A stretch of 64,000 nt of DNA, taken from positions 3,460 to 67,459 of the forward strand of contig DJVB01000036.1 of NCBI GenBank assembly GCA_002440745.1, read 5' to 3'. The stretch is from Bacteroidales bacterium UBA6267. GTDB lineage: Bacteria > Bacteroidota > Bacteroidia > Bacteroidales > UBA1556. The translations under genes and the position numbers were made by a program. Below, one piece after another: positions 24,818 to 35,700 of the stretch. The notes beneath the pieces were generated by a model. That model was not told the DNA's origin and ran no database searches. It saw only the letters and a list, made by a program, of their open reading frames with translations. Position 1 is the first letter of the stretch. Each line of letters begins with the position of its first letter.

Positions 24818-25645
24818 ATGAGGAATCTCATTTTGTTTCTTTGGAAACACCGCTATTTTTTACTATTCCTCATTTTGCAACTTGTTGCTATTGGGCTAAT
24901 TGTGTCCAATAATAGCTTCCAACGGTCGAAATTTATCTCTGCTTCCAACGGCGTCACCGGTAATATTCTTTCGCTTTACGACAACGCCGTTTCGTATTTT
25001 GCATTGAAATCGGCCAATGAACGTTTAGCCCAAGAAAACGCCCGCTTACGCAATCAACTCAAAACTTCACAGATTCTTTTAGATACAAATTCTTTTGAAT
25101 TTCAAGATAGTTTATGGCAACAGCACTATTTCTACCAACATAGTAAAGTGCTAAACAACAGCTTTCAAAAGAGAAATAACTATTTGATTATCAGCAAAGG
25201 AAGAAAACAAGGAATTGCAACCCAAATGGCTGTTCTCGGACAAAATGGAATCGTAGGGATTGTGAATTCAGTTTCGGACAATTTCAGCTCCGTAATTTCT
25301 GTACTGCATTCCAGATCGGCAATTGATGCAAAGCTTAAAAACTCAGGCTATACCGGCACTATCGGTTGGGATGGAAAGGATTACCGTATCGGTCAACTGA
25401 AAAATATTCCATCACACGTGTTAGTTAATATTGGCGACACGGTGGTCACCAGTGGTTTTAGCTTTATTTTTCCGGAAGGGCTTATGGTTGGTATTGTAGA
25501 AAAAGCCGACGAGATTAAAGGCAAAGGTTATTATGATATTCAGGTTCGTTTTTCGCAAGAATTTAATAAACTCGAATATGTTTATGTAGTCACCGACCTG
25601 CTTCGAGAAGAAGAAGAACTAATTGAAAATCAAACTAATGAATAG
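24818..25645 (+). CDS. mreC: Rod shape-determining protein MreC
   Basis: Bitopic inner-membrane protein of the elongasome that contacts PBP2 and MreD. The 275-residue product has one N-terminal transmembrane segment (residues about 10-32), a coiled coil (SANERLAQENARLRNQLKTSQ) and the two beta domains of MreC with GIVGIVNSVSDNFSSVISVLH and GDTVVTSGFSFIFPEGLMVG. It overlaps mreD by 8 bases. Confidence 0.95.
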   Translation: MRNLILFLWKHRYFLLFLILQLVAIGLIVSNNSFQRSKFISASNGVTGNILSLYDNAVSYFALKSANERLAQENARLRNQLKTSQILLDTNSFEFQDSLWQQHYFYQHSKVLNNSFQKRNNYLIISKGRKQGIATQMAVLGQNGIVGIVNSVSDNFSSVISVLHSRSAIDAKLKNSGYTGTIGWDGKDYRIGQLKNIPSHVLVNIGDTVVTSGFSFIFPEGLMVGIVEKADEIKGKGYYDIQVRFSQEFNKLEYVYVVTDLLREEEELIENQTNE

Positions 25646-26144
25646 ATTAGTATTACTAAATATCGCCCGTTTTCTTATACTTCTAATGTTGCAAGTTTTT
25701 GTGTTCAATCATATCAACTATGTGGGCTATGTAAATCCTTTTATTTTCCTGATGTTTGTGGTTTTGCTGCCATTTGAAACAGCAGGCTGGCTTTTGCTCA
25801 CCTCAGCATTTTTGATGGGTTTAGGAGTCGATTTGCTTACCGGAAGCCTTGGCGTGCACGCCTCAGCAACAACATTAGCAGCTTTTCTTCGCCCGACAAT
25901 TTTACATCAACTTATGCCCAAATTAGAAAAAAATTCCACTGTGCAACCGGGCATTAGTTTTATGGGGATGCCCACATTTACTCTATATACTGCCATTCTG
26001 GTTTTTATACATCATTTTGCATTCTTCACAATCGAAAGTTGGAGTTTTTCGGAAATCGGTTACACCTTGTTAAGAACCTTATTCTCAGGCTTTTTTACTG
26101 TGCTTTTTATTGTGCTGCTTGATTTTATTTTTCGCAAAAAATAA
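25638..26144 (+). CDS. mreD: Rod shape-determining protein MreD
   Basis: A hydrophobic protein of about 168 residues with five or six predicted membrane segments; it works with MreC in the elongasome. ATG 25638 (MNRLVLLNIARF) overlaps the mreC stop in ATGAATAG; a TTG 15 bases earlier is less likely. The motif LLTGSLGVHASATTLAAFLRP is typical of the Bacteroidota form. Here the cluster ends with a convergent gene 11 bases away, so the mrdA (PBP2) and rodA genes that commonly follow are not adjacent. Confidence 0.9.
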   Translation: MNRLVLLNIARFLILLMLQVFVFNHINYVGYVNPFIFLMFVVLLPFETAGWLLLTSAFLMGLGVDLLTGSLGVHASATTLAAFLRPTILHQLMPKLEKNSTVQPGISFMGMPTFTLYTAILVFIHHFAFFTIESWSFSEIGYTLLRTLFSGFFTVLFIVLLDFIFRKK

Positions 26145-26155
26145 TGAACTCAATC

Positions 26156-27736
26156 TCATCCAAATTTTAGTTTCACAAAGAAAAATACTTTTCGGCGTTC
26201 GCCACGACTATCAATCACAACCTGATAACCGGTCAGTAAAAAGTAGGAGTCGTACCAGTGATAGATTTTTCCATAATTTTCGTGAAGTATTTTCTCCGAT
26301 GGATCGACAGTTTCCACTTCCGTTTCTTCCTTTCTAAATACTAATTCACTGCCGCTGATTACTTTAGAGTAGATTTTCCCATCAAAATAATAGAGCAAAA
26401 CTTGAGTTTCGTTATCGAAATAAACCACAACATTTTCCTCAAGATTATAGCTAATTATATCGTTGATAGTAAATGTATTATCCCATAAAAGGTCGCCATT
26501 GGAAGTGAACGCGGCTGCAATTGCATCGGTGAAACGATAGCCGTCAAAAACCTGTTCGTTGTAAATGGAACCATAAATATTGTAAAAAGTTTCGTAGTGA
26601 TACTCAGGATTATACCGCTCGGCAAGAACTATATAAGAGGAGTCGAACTGAAGCACCTCATCATGAACTAAAAGCTTAAATCCCAAATCGATAGACTCGC
26701 CTTGCCTCTTGCTGGATTCGTACCTTTTTCGCAACCGAAAATCCAAAACATCCTTAATATTGTTAAAGTCGGAAAAAGGATGAAACCGAAATTCTGTGGT
26801 GATGTCGGGTAAAATCTTTGCCACAAAAATCCCATCAGCAATATCGTTTCTATTTGATTTTGTACTTGGCAGATTATTATAAGTACCTATAAGTAAGAAC
26901 TTTGCATCGTTTACAGGGACAAACTGAGCCGTCAACAAAGTTTTGTTTTCTAGTCCGGTGATGGTTTGGCGATTCAACTGGTTTCCATTTTTATCAAACT
27001 CCACATAAATATAGGAAGTGCGTTTCTTATGACGATTGCTGATAAGCATGGCGAAAATCTCCTTTTCGGTATTTGCACGAGCCGATAGAATACGCGATTC
27101 CCCTTTAATATCCATCAGAAAATCTTTGACTTGGCCAGACGCATCGCGATAAGAAAGTACGGGAGGCACAGAGTAAACCTTTGAGCCTGTGATCATTGGG
27201 AAAATGGTGAAATAGTAGAAAAACTGACCAAAATTAGCGGCAACAGATGGGTTTTTCACACCGGCAATAAACTGATTTTGATCCAGAACCTGAAAGAACT
27301 CGTAATCGACACGAGGGTTGCTATTGGTAATCGAAGACGAATATTTTGAATTTATATAGTTGTATTTCAAATAGATAAACTGATTTGCCGAAGTGGAATT
27401 GCCAAAAAAGAAATGAAGAAGACTGTCTTTGTCCTGGTAATAATCCAATATTTTATAGTCGTTTGGGGTTTTAAAACCCTGAGTTTTCATCATTTTAAAA
27501 TTAGAAGCATATTGATTAATTTGCCAATTGTTTGACGATTTATCCGGTTTGTTAAGATGTTGAATGGTAATTAGATTGCCTGATTCCACAGGAACGAAAT
27601 ACATAAAATCGAAGGTACGAGCATCAATTTCACCGCGCAGCAAATCGCCGGATTGGCAGTTGGCATTTTGAGGGAATAACCCTAAAAGCTGAATCAGTAG
27701 AAACAGATGGAGAAAAACGAAAACACGGTACTTCAT
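26156..27736 (-). CDS. Secreted protein of unknown function
   Basis: About 526 residues from ATG 27736, which begins a signal peptide (MKYRVFVFLHLFLLIQLLGLFPQNANCQ). The longer frame to 27823 is not preferred because a TAATTTTG promoter element lies at 27766-27773 on this strand. The mature part has repeated beta-strand-like segments with Asp/Asn-rich turns (for example GDLLWDNTFTINDIISYNL), suggestive of a beta-propeller-like fold, but I recognise no family, catalytic motif or T9SS sorting domain. It is convergent with mreD and divergent from the serpin gene. Confidence 0.7.
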   Translation of the reverse strand: MKYRVFVFLHLFLLIQLLGLFPQNANCQSGDLLRGEIDARTFDFMYFVPVESGNLITIQHLNKPDKSSNNWQINQYASNFKMMKTQGFKTPNDYKILDYYQDKDSLLHFFFGNSTSANQFIYLKYNYINSKYSSSITNSNPRVDYEFFQVLDQNQFIAGVKNPSVAANFGQFFYYFTIFPMITGSKVYSVPPVLSYRDASGQVKDFLMDIKGESRILSARANTEKEIFAMLISNRHKKRTSYIYVEFDKNGNQLNRQTITGLENKTLLTAQFVPVNDAKFLLIGTYNNLPSTKSNRNDIADGIFVAKILPDITTEFRFHPFSDFNNIKDVLDFRLRKRYESSKRQGESIDLGFKLLVHDEVLQFDSSYIVLAERYNPEYHYETFYNIYGSIYNEQVFDGYRFTDAIAAAFTSNGDLLWDNTFTINDIISYNLEENVVVYFDNETQVLLYYFDGKIYSKVISGSELVFRKEETEVETVDPSEKILHENYGKIYHWYDSYFLLTGYQVVIDSRGERRKVFFFVKLKFG

Positions 27737-27877
27737 AACTAATGATTGAGGGCGTAAATTTAGAACAAAATTAAAATGGGGAGATTTAAAAAATGTTGAG
27801 ACCTCCAACTTTCTTACGGCCAAAATCTATGGAATAAAATTTGCCAAGTCGTCTCTTCATTTTTAAAACTAAACCTT

Positions 27878-29086
27878 ATGATTAAAAAGATGCTTATTCC
27901 GGCGTTTTCCCTGATTCTCCTTAGTGCAACTAATAGTTCTTCAATTTCTGAAGATACTGTTATTCAGGGAAATACAAAATTCGCTTTCGACATTTTCAAC
28001 CAAATTTCCTCAAAATCCAACGACAATATTTTCCTTTCTCCCTTCAGCATTTCCACCGCCTTAGCCATGACTTATGTGGGCGCAGCCGAACAAACTGCTG
28101 AAGAAATGAAAAACACCTTGCATTTTGGAGAAAACAATTTAGATTTTCACAATGCATATAGCACTTATGTTCAACAACTTGAAAATAACGCTTTGGGAAA
28201 TATACAATTGAGTATTGCCAATAAAATTTGGGCTCAGAAAAAATACGAACTCAAGCCACAATTTATAAACATTAACAGAGAAGCCTATCTTTCCGACATT
28301 GCATTAATGAATTTTGCTGAAAAGCCCGAAGAAAGTCGTTTGGAGATAAATCAATGGGTTGAAAATAAGACACAACAAAAAATAAAGGATTTAATTCCTT
28401 CGGGAATGATTACTACGGATACCCGTTTAGTGTTGACTAATGCCATTTATTTTAAGGGAGATTGGGCTAATCAATTCGAAAAAGAAAATACGAAGGACAA
28501 ACCATTTTACAAGTTAGATAAAAGCGAACTCACCACACCCTTTATGCACCAAAGACTGCATATTAGATACTTTGAACAAAATGAATATCAGATGGTTATG
28601 TTACCATACCAAGGATATAAACATAGTATGATTGTGGTGCTTCCAAACAAAAAAACAAGCATTGAAAATGTTGCAACTATGATGAGTACAAATCTTTTTT
28701 CGGATTTGGCAAAAAGTCGAGAGCGGGATGTAATGCTTGAATTGCCAAAATTTAAAATTCTACAATCAGTAAATCTAAACGACCCTTTAAAGGAATTAGG
28801 AATGAACCAGGCGTTTGCATCTGAGGCTAATTTTTCCAATATGACAAAGGTTGATGACGATTTGCATATTTCGGCGATACTTCACAAAGCTTTTATAGAG
28901 GTGGACGAAAAGGGCACCGAAGCGGCTGCAGCAACAGCAGTAGTAATGACGGTTGAATGTATTTCGGTTTCAAACCCCGAACTGCCGGTTAGCTTTATCG
29001 CCAATCGTCCGTTTTTGTTTTATATCATCGACAACCAAACCAACGGAATCCTGTTCATGGGTAGAATGATGAACCCTAAAAAGTAA
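27878..29086 (+). CDS. Serpin family protease inhibitor
   Basis: Serpins trap serine or cysteine proteases by insertion of a cleaved reactive loop. The 402-residue product has an N-terminal signal-like segment without a lipobox Cys, then a complete serpin domain: FLSPFSISTALAMTYVGA, LTNAIYFKGDWANQF, the hinge EVDEKGTEAAAATAVV and the C-terminal NRPFLFYIIDNQTNGILFMGRM. The short-side-chain hinge means it should be an active, inhibitory serpin. By alignment to antitrypsin numbering P1 would be near Glu in MTVECISV, but the loop is longer than in antitrypsin, so P1 is uncertain. It has a strong terminator downstream. Confidence 0.95.
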   Translation: MIKKMLIPAFSLILLSATNSSSISEDTVIQGNTKFAFDIFNQISSKSNDNIFLSPFSISTALAMTYVGAAEQTAEEMKNTLHFGENNLDFHNAYSTYVQQLENNALGNIQLSIANKIWAQKKYELKPQFININREAYLSDIALMNFAEKPEESRLEINQWVENKTQQKIKDLIPSGMITTDTRLVLTNAIYFKGDWANQFEKENTKDKPFYKLDKSELTTPFMHQRLHIRYFEQNEYQMVMLPYQGYKHSMIVVLPNKKTSIENVATMMSTNLFSDLAKSRERDVMLELPKFKILQSVNLNDPLKELGMNQAFASEANFSNMTKVDDDLHISAILHKAFIEVDEKGTEAAAATAVVMTVECISVSNPELPVSFIANRPFLFYIIDNQTNGILFMGRMMNPKK

Positions 29087-29090
29087 AGCA

Positions 29091-29127
29091 AAAAAAAGTG
29101 CGGTGATAAATTACCGCACTTTTTTTT
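29091..29127. terminator. Bidirectional terminator between serpin and POT transporter genes
   Basis: AAAAAAAGTGCGGT (29091-29104) pairs with ACCGCACTTTTTTT (29113-29126) around an eight-base loop. The arms give T-tracts on both strands, suiting the convergent genes ending at 29086 and 29143. Confidence 0.9.
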
Positions 29128-29142
29128 GGATGTTTAAATCCA

Positions 29143-30663
29143 TTATTTAGCAACGCGCTCGAGCCATTTTATCATAAACAAAATGGTAAACATCGAAATA
29201 GCTGTGGCCACAACAAAAATACCCCAAGTCATCCAAATTGGAATAGATTCGTATAAGATAGCGCCAATAAATAGAAGACCATTACCCAAAGCGGTTGCAC
29301 CAAGCCAACCACCTTGCATCATGCCTTGATATTGAGGAGGAGCCACTTTGGAAACAAATGAAATACCCATGGGGCTAATGAAAAGCTCAGCAACTGTGAG
29401 AATAAAATAAGTGCCTAATAATAAAAAAGGAGTAACTTTTTGAGCATCTAAAAGAGGTGTGCCATTATGTGTTGTGCTAATATCGGTAAAAAGAGGAAGA
29501 CCTAATGAACCAAAAAGCATAACAACAAAACCTAGAGAAGCGATACCCATACCAATGGCAATTTTTTTAGGCGTAGAAGGCTCCATATTTCTTGCGCGCA
29601 ACCAACCAAACAGACCCATAACAATAGGAGTAAGAAATACCACAAAGAAAGGATTCATTGATTGGAAAATTTCAGCGGAAAAATCATAACTACCAATGCG
29701 TAGAAGAGTATAATCACGCGCAAAGAAAGTTAAAGTTAATCCATTTTGATGAAACGAAAACCAAAAGAAAATAACCACACCAAATACGGCTAAAAGTGCA
29801 TACATACGTTGCTTCACTTCGGCAGCTTCCATTTTAATTTCGTCAGTAATTTCTCCAGCTTTGGCTTTAACTTTAGGATTTGGAAAATTCTTTTTATTCG
29901 TCATATAAATGGTAAAAGAAATGGCCATAGCTATAATAGCAATACCAAAAGCATAATGGAAACCAGTATTGAAAACATTCAAATAATCATTAGAAAAAGT
30001 TGTTAAATCAGTTACAACTTGGCCAGAAGCTTTATCGGCATAAGCCTGAAAATTAGCAAGGGCAGTAGGTTCCATTTTGCCACCAAGGAAAGTATGACAT
30101 TGTTCAGGAAGCCCTGCATCATATATATAACTATGTTTACCAAGCCACCAATTGCGAATGCCCACGGCAGCCAAAGGCGCAAAAATAGCCCCTACATTGA
30201 TAAAGGCATAGAAAAGAGAAAAACCGGAATCGCGTTTTGGGCCAAACTCTTTATTATCATACATTTGACCAACTAAAGCTTGTAAATTGCCCTTAAACAA
30301 ACCATTACCAAATGCAATTACAAAGAGACCTATTACAGTAATGGTCAAAAAGAAATTGAAATTAGTAACAGGAGTAGTGGTAGGGACAGCAAGCACTGCA
30401 TAACCAGAGGCCATCAAAATCAAACCAACCATGATTGTTCCTTTATAATTTTGAAGTCTATCGGCAATAATACCTCCGACTAACGCCAAAATATAAATTG
30501 AAAAATAAAATGCACCATAAATAATTCCTGCGTTGGTTCCTGATAGACCAAATTTGGCTTGCAGAAATAACACTAGAATTCCCATCATGGTGTAAAATCC
30601 GAACCTCTCGCCCATATTGGCCAAGGCTGCAGGAATAAGTCCTTTAGGATGTCCTTTAAACAT
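29143..30663 (-). CDS. POT-family proton-coupled oligopeptide transporter
   Basis: Inner-membrane importer of di- and tripeptides, of 506 residues with about 12-14 membrane helices. The first helix reads LANMGERFGFYTMMGILVLFL, the POT signature region, and FGNGLFKGNLQALVGQMY and ISPMGISFVSKVAP are further family blocks. The usual ExxER proton motif is NxxER here (N-M-G-E-R), which I recall from a Bacteroidota POT subgroup. Proximity to secreted proteases is consistent with uptake of peptides. A TATATTTG -7 element at 30719-30726 lies upstream on the same strand. Confidence 0.92.
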   Translation of the reverse strand: MFKGHPKGLIPAALANMGERFGFYTMMGILVLFLQAKFGLSGTNAGIIYGAFYFSIYILALVGGIIADRLQNYKGTIMVGLILMASGYAVLAVPTTTPVTNFNFFLTITVIGLFVIAFGNGLFKGNLQALVGQMYDNKEFGPKRDSGFSLFYAFINVGAIFAPLAAVGIRNWWLGKHSYIYDAGLPEQCHTFLGGKMEPTALANFQAYADKASGQVVTDLTTFSNDYLNVFNTGFHYAFGIAIIAMAISFTIYMTNKKNFPNPKVKAKAGEITDEIKMEAAEVKQRMYALLAVFGVVIFFWFSFHQNGLTLTFFARDYTLLRIGSYDFSAEIFQSMNPFFVVFLTPIVMGLFGWLRARNMEPSTPKKIAIGMGIASLGFVVMLFGSLGLPLFTDISTTHNGTPLLDAQKVTPFLLLGTYFILTVAELFISPMGISFVSKVAPPQYQGMMQGGWLGATALGNGLLFIGAILYESIPIWMTWGIFVVATAISMFTILFMIKWLERVAK

Positions 30664-30973
30664 AGTAATAATGTATTAGTTAATAATTAAATGTTTCCTG
30701 TAGTTGAATGAAAGTTGGCAAATATAGATAATTTCGTTTTGCTTCCTACATAATTTAATTCTTATTGAAACTATTATATTTAAATTGTTGATTATCTGTA
30801 GAAAACACTATTCTTAAAAATTGATTTAACTCAAAAGAAATAGGTAATAAATAGGAATACGGCTCGATAATCCCATGAAATTTGGAGGATAAAAACCATC
30901 AAAATATTTGCGACTTTTCTTTCAGGATTCTAATTACTTTTGAGCCGATTTAAATCTAAAACCCTTTTTACCT
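30664..30973. other. Divergent intergenic region with two -7 elements
   Basis: These 310 bases separate the POT transporter and the S41 protease genes. TATATTTG at 30726-30719 (minus) and TACTTTTG at 30935-30942 (plus) fit TAnnTTTG for the two genes. The plus element has TTTG 24 bases upstream (30907-30910), a little far. Nothing else is seen. Confidence 0.45.
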
Positions 30974-32611
30974 ATGCGATATTTCCTTTTCGTAGCTTTT
31001 ATTGTTTTATCTTTTGGCAAAAATATAATTGCTCAACCTCAAACTGATTTCGAGATTTCCAAAAACTTAGATATTTATTCCTCTGTTTTTCAACAACTTT
31101 ACTTGCATTACGCGGAAGAATTGCAAGTGGGTGAACTTAACAAAAAAGCTATCGATGCCATGCTTTTAGCTCTCGATCCTTACACCAATTTTTATCCTGA
31201 AGCCGATATTGAGGATGTGAAATATTTAAAAACAGGACGTTATGGAGGTGTTGGTGCGTCAATCCATATCCAAAACGACACGATTGTGGTGGGTTCCGTT
31301 TTGAAAAATTATCCATTCTACAAGGCGGGTATTTTTGCCGGCGACCGGCTTTTATCGGCTGATGGTCAGTCCCTTATTGGGAAAACTACGGATCAAATGT
31401 CGGAGATTTTAAAGGGAGCAGCAGGATCAAAACTACAATTAGAGGTAATCAGTTTTAAATCCAAACAAAAAGAATTTAAAACTGTTGAGCGCGAGGAAAT
31501 TAAGATTGACAACGTGCCCTATTTTGGCATTGTCGAAAAGGGCTTGGGTTATGTAAAACTTACTCAATTCAACGAAACTGCCGCCACCGAAATAGATCAA
31601 GCTATCACCAAAATGCAATCGTCAGAAAAACTTGAAGGATTAGTCCTCGACTTGCGCGATAATGGAGGCGGACTGCTACAACAAGCGGTCGAAATTATGG
31701 ACCTGTTTCTGCCTCCCGGCCTCTTAGTGGTAGAAACTAAAGGCAAGATGAAGGAAGAAAACCATCGCTACTTGACTTATCGTCCGGCAAAATATCCTGA
31801 TTTGAAGGTGGTTGTGTTGATAAACGAACGGTCGGCTTCAGCTTCCGAAATTGTTGCCGGTGCCTTTCAAGACTATGACCGAGGAGTGATTCTCGGCAAA
31901 AAATCCTTTGGAAAAGGCCTGGTTCAAAAGGTTTTCCCTCTAAGCTATAACGCTCAAATGAAGGTGACCGTAGCTAAATATTATATCCCAAGCGGACGCT
32001 GCATTCAGGAGCTAAACTACGCCGACAAAAAGGATGGAAAAGCCACTAAAACCGCCGATTCTTTGAGAGGCAGTTTTAAAACACAAAATGGCAGAGTGGT
32101 TTTTGACGCAGGCGGAATTTTGCCCGACGTGGAAACCAAATTCACTGATTTTGAACCCATAGTTATTGACCTTGCAGTGAAAAGATTGATTTTCAATTTT
32201 GCATTGAACTATATTCACAATCACGATTCCATTAAGTCTCAGGATTCCTTCCATCTTACGGAAAACGATTTTGCCAATTTCAAAGTTTTTCTCCATGCCA
32301 AGAATTATAGATTTGAATCTATTCATCTAAAAATGGTAAACAAAATTTTGTCAGACTCAACGGTAATTTCAAACGAAAGCCTTGCAAATCAGGCTGAAAC
32401 ACTTAAAAAAATGATAATTGCAAATGATCTGGCTCATTTAGAAACAAATAAAGAAATCATTCTTCAACTCATCGAACAAGAAATTATCGCCTATTATTTT
32501 TCGGATTCAGGTCGAGCCAAAAGGATTCTTAAATCAGATATTCCAACAAAGGAAGCTATTAATTTATTAACTGATAATCAGAAATATAAGTCAATTCTTT
32601 CAAAAATTTAA
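30974..32611 (+). CDS. S41-family C-terminal processing peptidase (CtpA type)
   Basis: Periplasmic serine protease that cleaves near exposed C-termini; a 545-residue protein with a signal peptide (MRYFLFVAFIVLSFGKNIIAQ). A PDZ domain spans about residues 85-165 (GGVGASIHIQNDTIVVGSVLKN). The protease core has GLVLDLRDNGGG and the Ser-Lys dyad: SASASE (S289) and SFGKGLVQ (K314), separated by 25 residues as in known Ctp enzymes. The C-terminal about 150 residues are helical and specific to the Bacteroidota type. It is 123 bases upstream of the C25 protease gene. Confidence 0.93.
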   Translation: MRYFLFVAFIVLSFGKNIIAQPQTDFEISKNLDIYSSVFQQLYLHYAEELQVGELNKKAIDAMLLALDPYTNFYPEADIEDVKYLKTGRYGGVGASIHIQNDTIVVGSVLKNYPFYKAGIFAGDRLLSADGQSLIGKTTDQMSEILKGAAGSKLQLEVISFKSKQKEFKTVEREEIKIDNVPYFGIVEKGLGYVKLTQFNETAATEIDQAITKMQSSEKLEGLVLDLRDNGGGLLQQAVEIMDLFLPPGLLVVETKGKMKEENHRYLTYRPAKYPDLKVVVLINERSASASEIVAGAFQDYDRGVILGKKSFGKGLVQKVFPLSYNAQMKVTVAKYYIPSGRCIQELNYADKKDGKATKTADSLRGSFKTQNGRVVFDAGGILPDVETKFTDFEPIVIDLAVKRLIFNFALNYIHNHDSIKSQDSFHLTENDFANFKVFLHAKNYRFESIHLKMVNKILSDSTVISNESLANQAETLKKMIIANDLAHLETNKEIILQLIEQEIIAYYFSDSGRAKRILKSDIPTKEAINLLTDNQKYKSILSKI

Positions 32612-32659
32612 ACATTCCTATACAACTTTTTACCTTGATATTTATCTTGTATTTTTTTA

Positions 32660-32691
32660 TTGTGATTGCATTAAACAAAGGTTTATTTTTG
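32660..32691 (+). promoter_or_regulatory. Promoter of the C25 protease gene
   Basis: TTG (32660-32662), 21 bases, TATTTTTG (32684-32691) fit the Bacteroidota -33/-7 consensus. The start of transcription would be about 38 bases before ATG 32735, so the C25 gene need not depend on the S41 gene upstream. Confidence 0.7.
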
Positions 32692-32734
32692 CGGCAACAC
32701 AATATTCTAGCACAATAACACTCTAATTTTTTTT

Positions 32735-35700
32735 ATGAAATTATCTATTTTTACCTTAGCCCTACTAATCTCTACCTCAGTTTTTGCTCAAATCGACACC
32801 TTATTCTTCGGTTCGGAATCCGGCAGGAAAATCCAATCACCGCAACGACTAATCAACGACAATGGAATCAAAGGCCTTGAAATTAGTTATGCAATTGATT
32901 TTGCAAAAATACTCCCCCAAGCCGAAACCGACTCCAAAGGAAAAACGATGGCGTTCAAGCATCTGAATGTTGAAGGTTTTTCGTTTTTACAAGTCCCCGG
33001 CCAAGCGGCTCTTCCAACAAAAATTGACATGGTAATAGTTCCACAAGGCGCTAATTATCAATTAGAAATTGTTCACTCAACACGCCAATTGCATCAGGGT
33101 TTTCATCTCTTTCCGGCAAGAGAGCCAGCGCGCGATACCGAAGGCGCACCAGAGCCTGAATTTGCATACGATGAAACCTATTATAGCCAAGATGCTTTTT
33201 TACCGGCATCTCCTGTTCAAATAGTGGAAACCTATGAATTGCGCGGAATGACCATTTTATTGGTTCAATATACACCAGTTCAATATAATCCTGCTAAAAA
33301 TCAAATCTATACAATCAGCGATATTAAATATCGAATTTCCTTTTCTAAGGCCAATCAATTCACGGATTATAGTCAGCATTCACAAACTTTTTTGAATAGT
33401 TTATCCGCATTTCCACTTAATGGACAAAGCTTAATTAAAGAATCGCAACAACAAAAATCTGGAGCGAAATCAAACAACGCTTCATCCCCTAATTATCTGA
33501 TTATCACACAAGAATCTTTGCTTCAAGCGGCAGACAGTTTAGCCACTTGGAAAACACAAATGGGCTATAATGTCGAAATAATCTCATCGCTTAGTTGGAC
33601 CGCAACTAATGTGAAAGATGCTATTCAAACAAGGTATCAAAACTATTTTCCTAAGCCCGATTATTTTGTTATTTTAGGTGATGTGCAACATGTACCGGCT
33701 GATTTATTCACCGCTCCTGATGGAAGTGGGACTTATGGTACAGACCTCTACTATGCTTGCATGGGCGGGGGAAGCGACTACGTTCCAGAAATGGCGCATG
33801 GAAGAATTTCAGTTGCAAACGGCTCTCAAGCAATGTCCGTTGTACAAAAAATTATCAATTACGAGAGAAATCCTGTTAACGACACTTCCTTCTACCAAAA
33901 TGGGCTTAATTGCGCTCAGTTTCAAGACGATGACGACAATGGATACGCCGATCGCCGATTTACACATACCAGCGAAGATGTACGAAATTATGTTATGAGT
34001 CAAGGCTATTCGGTTGAGCGCGTGTATTATACCGATAATAATGTAATTCCTTATAAATACAATGCCTCATATTATTCTGCTGGACAAGATATTCCAACTG
34101 ATTTATTGAAAACCAATGGTTATCCTTGGTCAGGTGGAGCTACAGGCATTAAAAACGCAATCAATGCGGGTAAATTTTATCTCCTACATCGTGACCATGG
34201 TTTTGCGGGCGGCACAGGTTGGGCGCATCCCTACTATACTTCAACAGCAATTAGCCAGCTTACCAACGGAAACAAACTTCCGGTTGTATTTTCCATAAAC
34301 TGCCATACAGGTGAATTTACGCTCAGCAGCTCATTTGCAGAAACTTTTCTGCGTCACACAAATGGTGGTGCAGTTGGAGTTTTCGCAGCAGCATATTATA
34401 GTTATAGCGGTTATAATGATGGATTAACCGGAGGACTTTTTGATGCTATATGGGCAAGCCCGGGATTAGTGCCTGCATTCGGCTCCGGTGGAATAGCCTC
34501 ACCTATAGTGCAATCTCACCCCGACATTATCAATATGGGATTCGTTTTGAATCATGGACTTTTGCGCATGACCCAAACCTGGGGAGGGAATTTGGAAGGA
34601 CGAAAATATAGCTATCGTTTATTCCATTATTTTGGCGATCCGGCAATGATAATGTGGACAGCAAAGCCCGATAGCATTAGCGCAACCCACGCAAGCAGCA
34701 TAAACTGTAACGATACCGCTTTTTCTATTTCCAATATAAATGACAGTTTGGTAACTGCCACTTTAAGTTATAATGATGAATTATTAGGAACTACGGTTAT
34801 TACCAATGGATCAGGTTATATACCACTACAATTCGTTTTTGGGCAAACGGTTAAACTCACTTTGACTTCCAGAAATATGATTCCTTATATCGCGAATATA
34901 ACTGTGAATCCGGGCGGAGCTCTAAGCATAAGCAAATATGTTAAAAACAACAGATGCTATGGCGATTCCATTGGAACTATTTCTATAAATCCATCTTGCG
35001 GAAATCCTCCTTATCAGATTCAATGGGCGGACGGATCAACGGCTTTATCGAGAAATAATTTAGCCGGAGGAGACTATATCGTGACCATTACAGATACCGC
35101 CAATAATGTGTTGACCGACACCATAACTGTTTGGTCGCCTACTCAACCATTGAGCTCCATGCCATCGGTTACGGACGCACTCTGCTATTTTGAAAGCAGT
35201 GGCGAGGTTACGTTGAACATGACCGGAGGTGCCGCGCCTTATCAATATCAGTGGTCAACCGGACATTCCGGAGCAACAGCAGGAAATCTTGCTGCTGGAA
35301 GTATTACGGTAGTTGTTACGGATAGTGTTGGATGCACTTTCACACAATCTTTTTCCATCGACCAGCCAGCACCTTTAGATGTGAACACCGTTTTTGCCGA
35401 TGATACTTCAAACGCTTGTGTTGGTTCCGGTACTGCTATAGTTACAGGAGGCACTCCACCTTATTCCTATCTTTGGAACGATCCTTCGGCCCAAACCACT
35501 CCTACAGCTTCTGGACTCTGTCAGGGACTTTATAAAGTGATTGTAAAAGACTCCAATCTTTGCATGCAATATCGCACAATAATTGTCGGAAACACTATTT
35601 CTATAAGCGAGTTAAACTCTGATAATGAAGTAATTATTTTCCCAAATCCTACTGATGAATGGGTTTATATCACAACAGACGATAACTTTAAAGATGGCTA

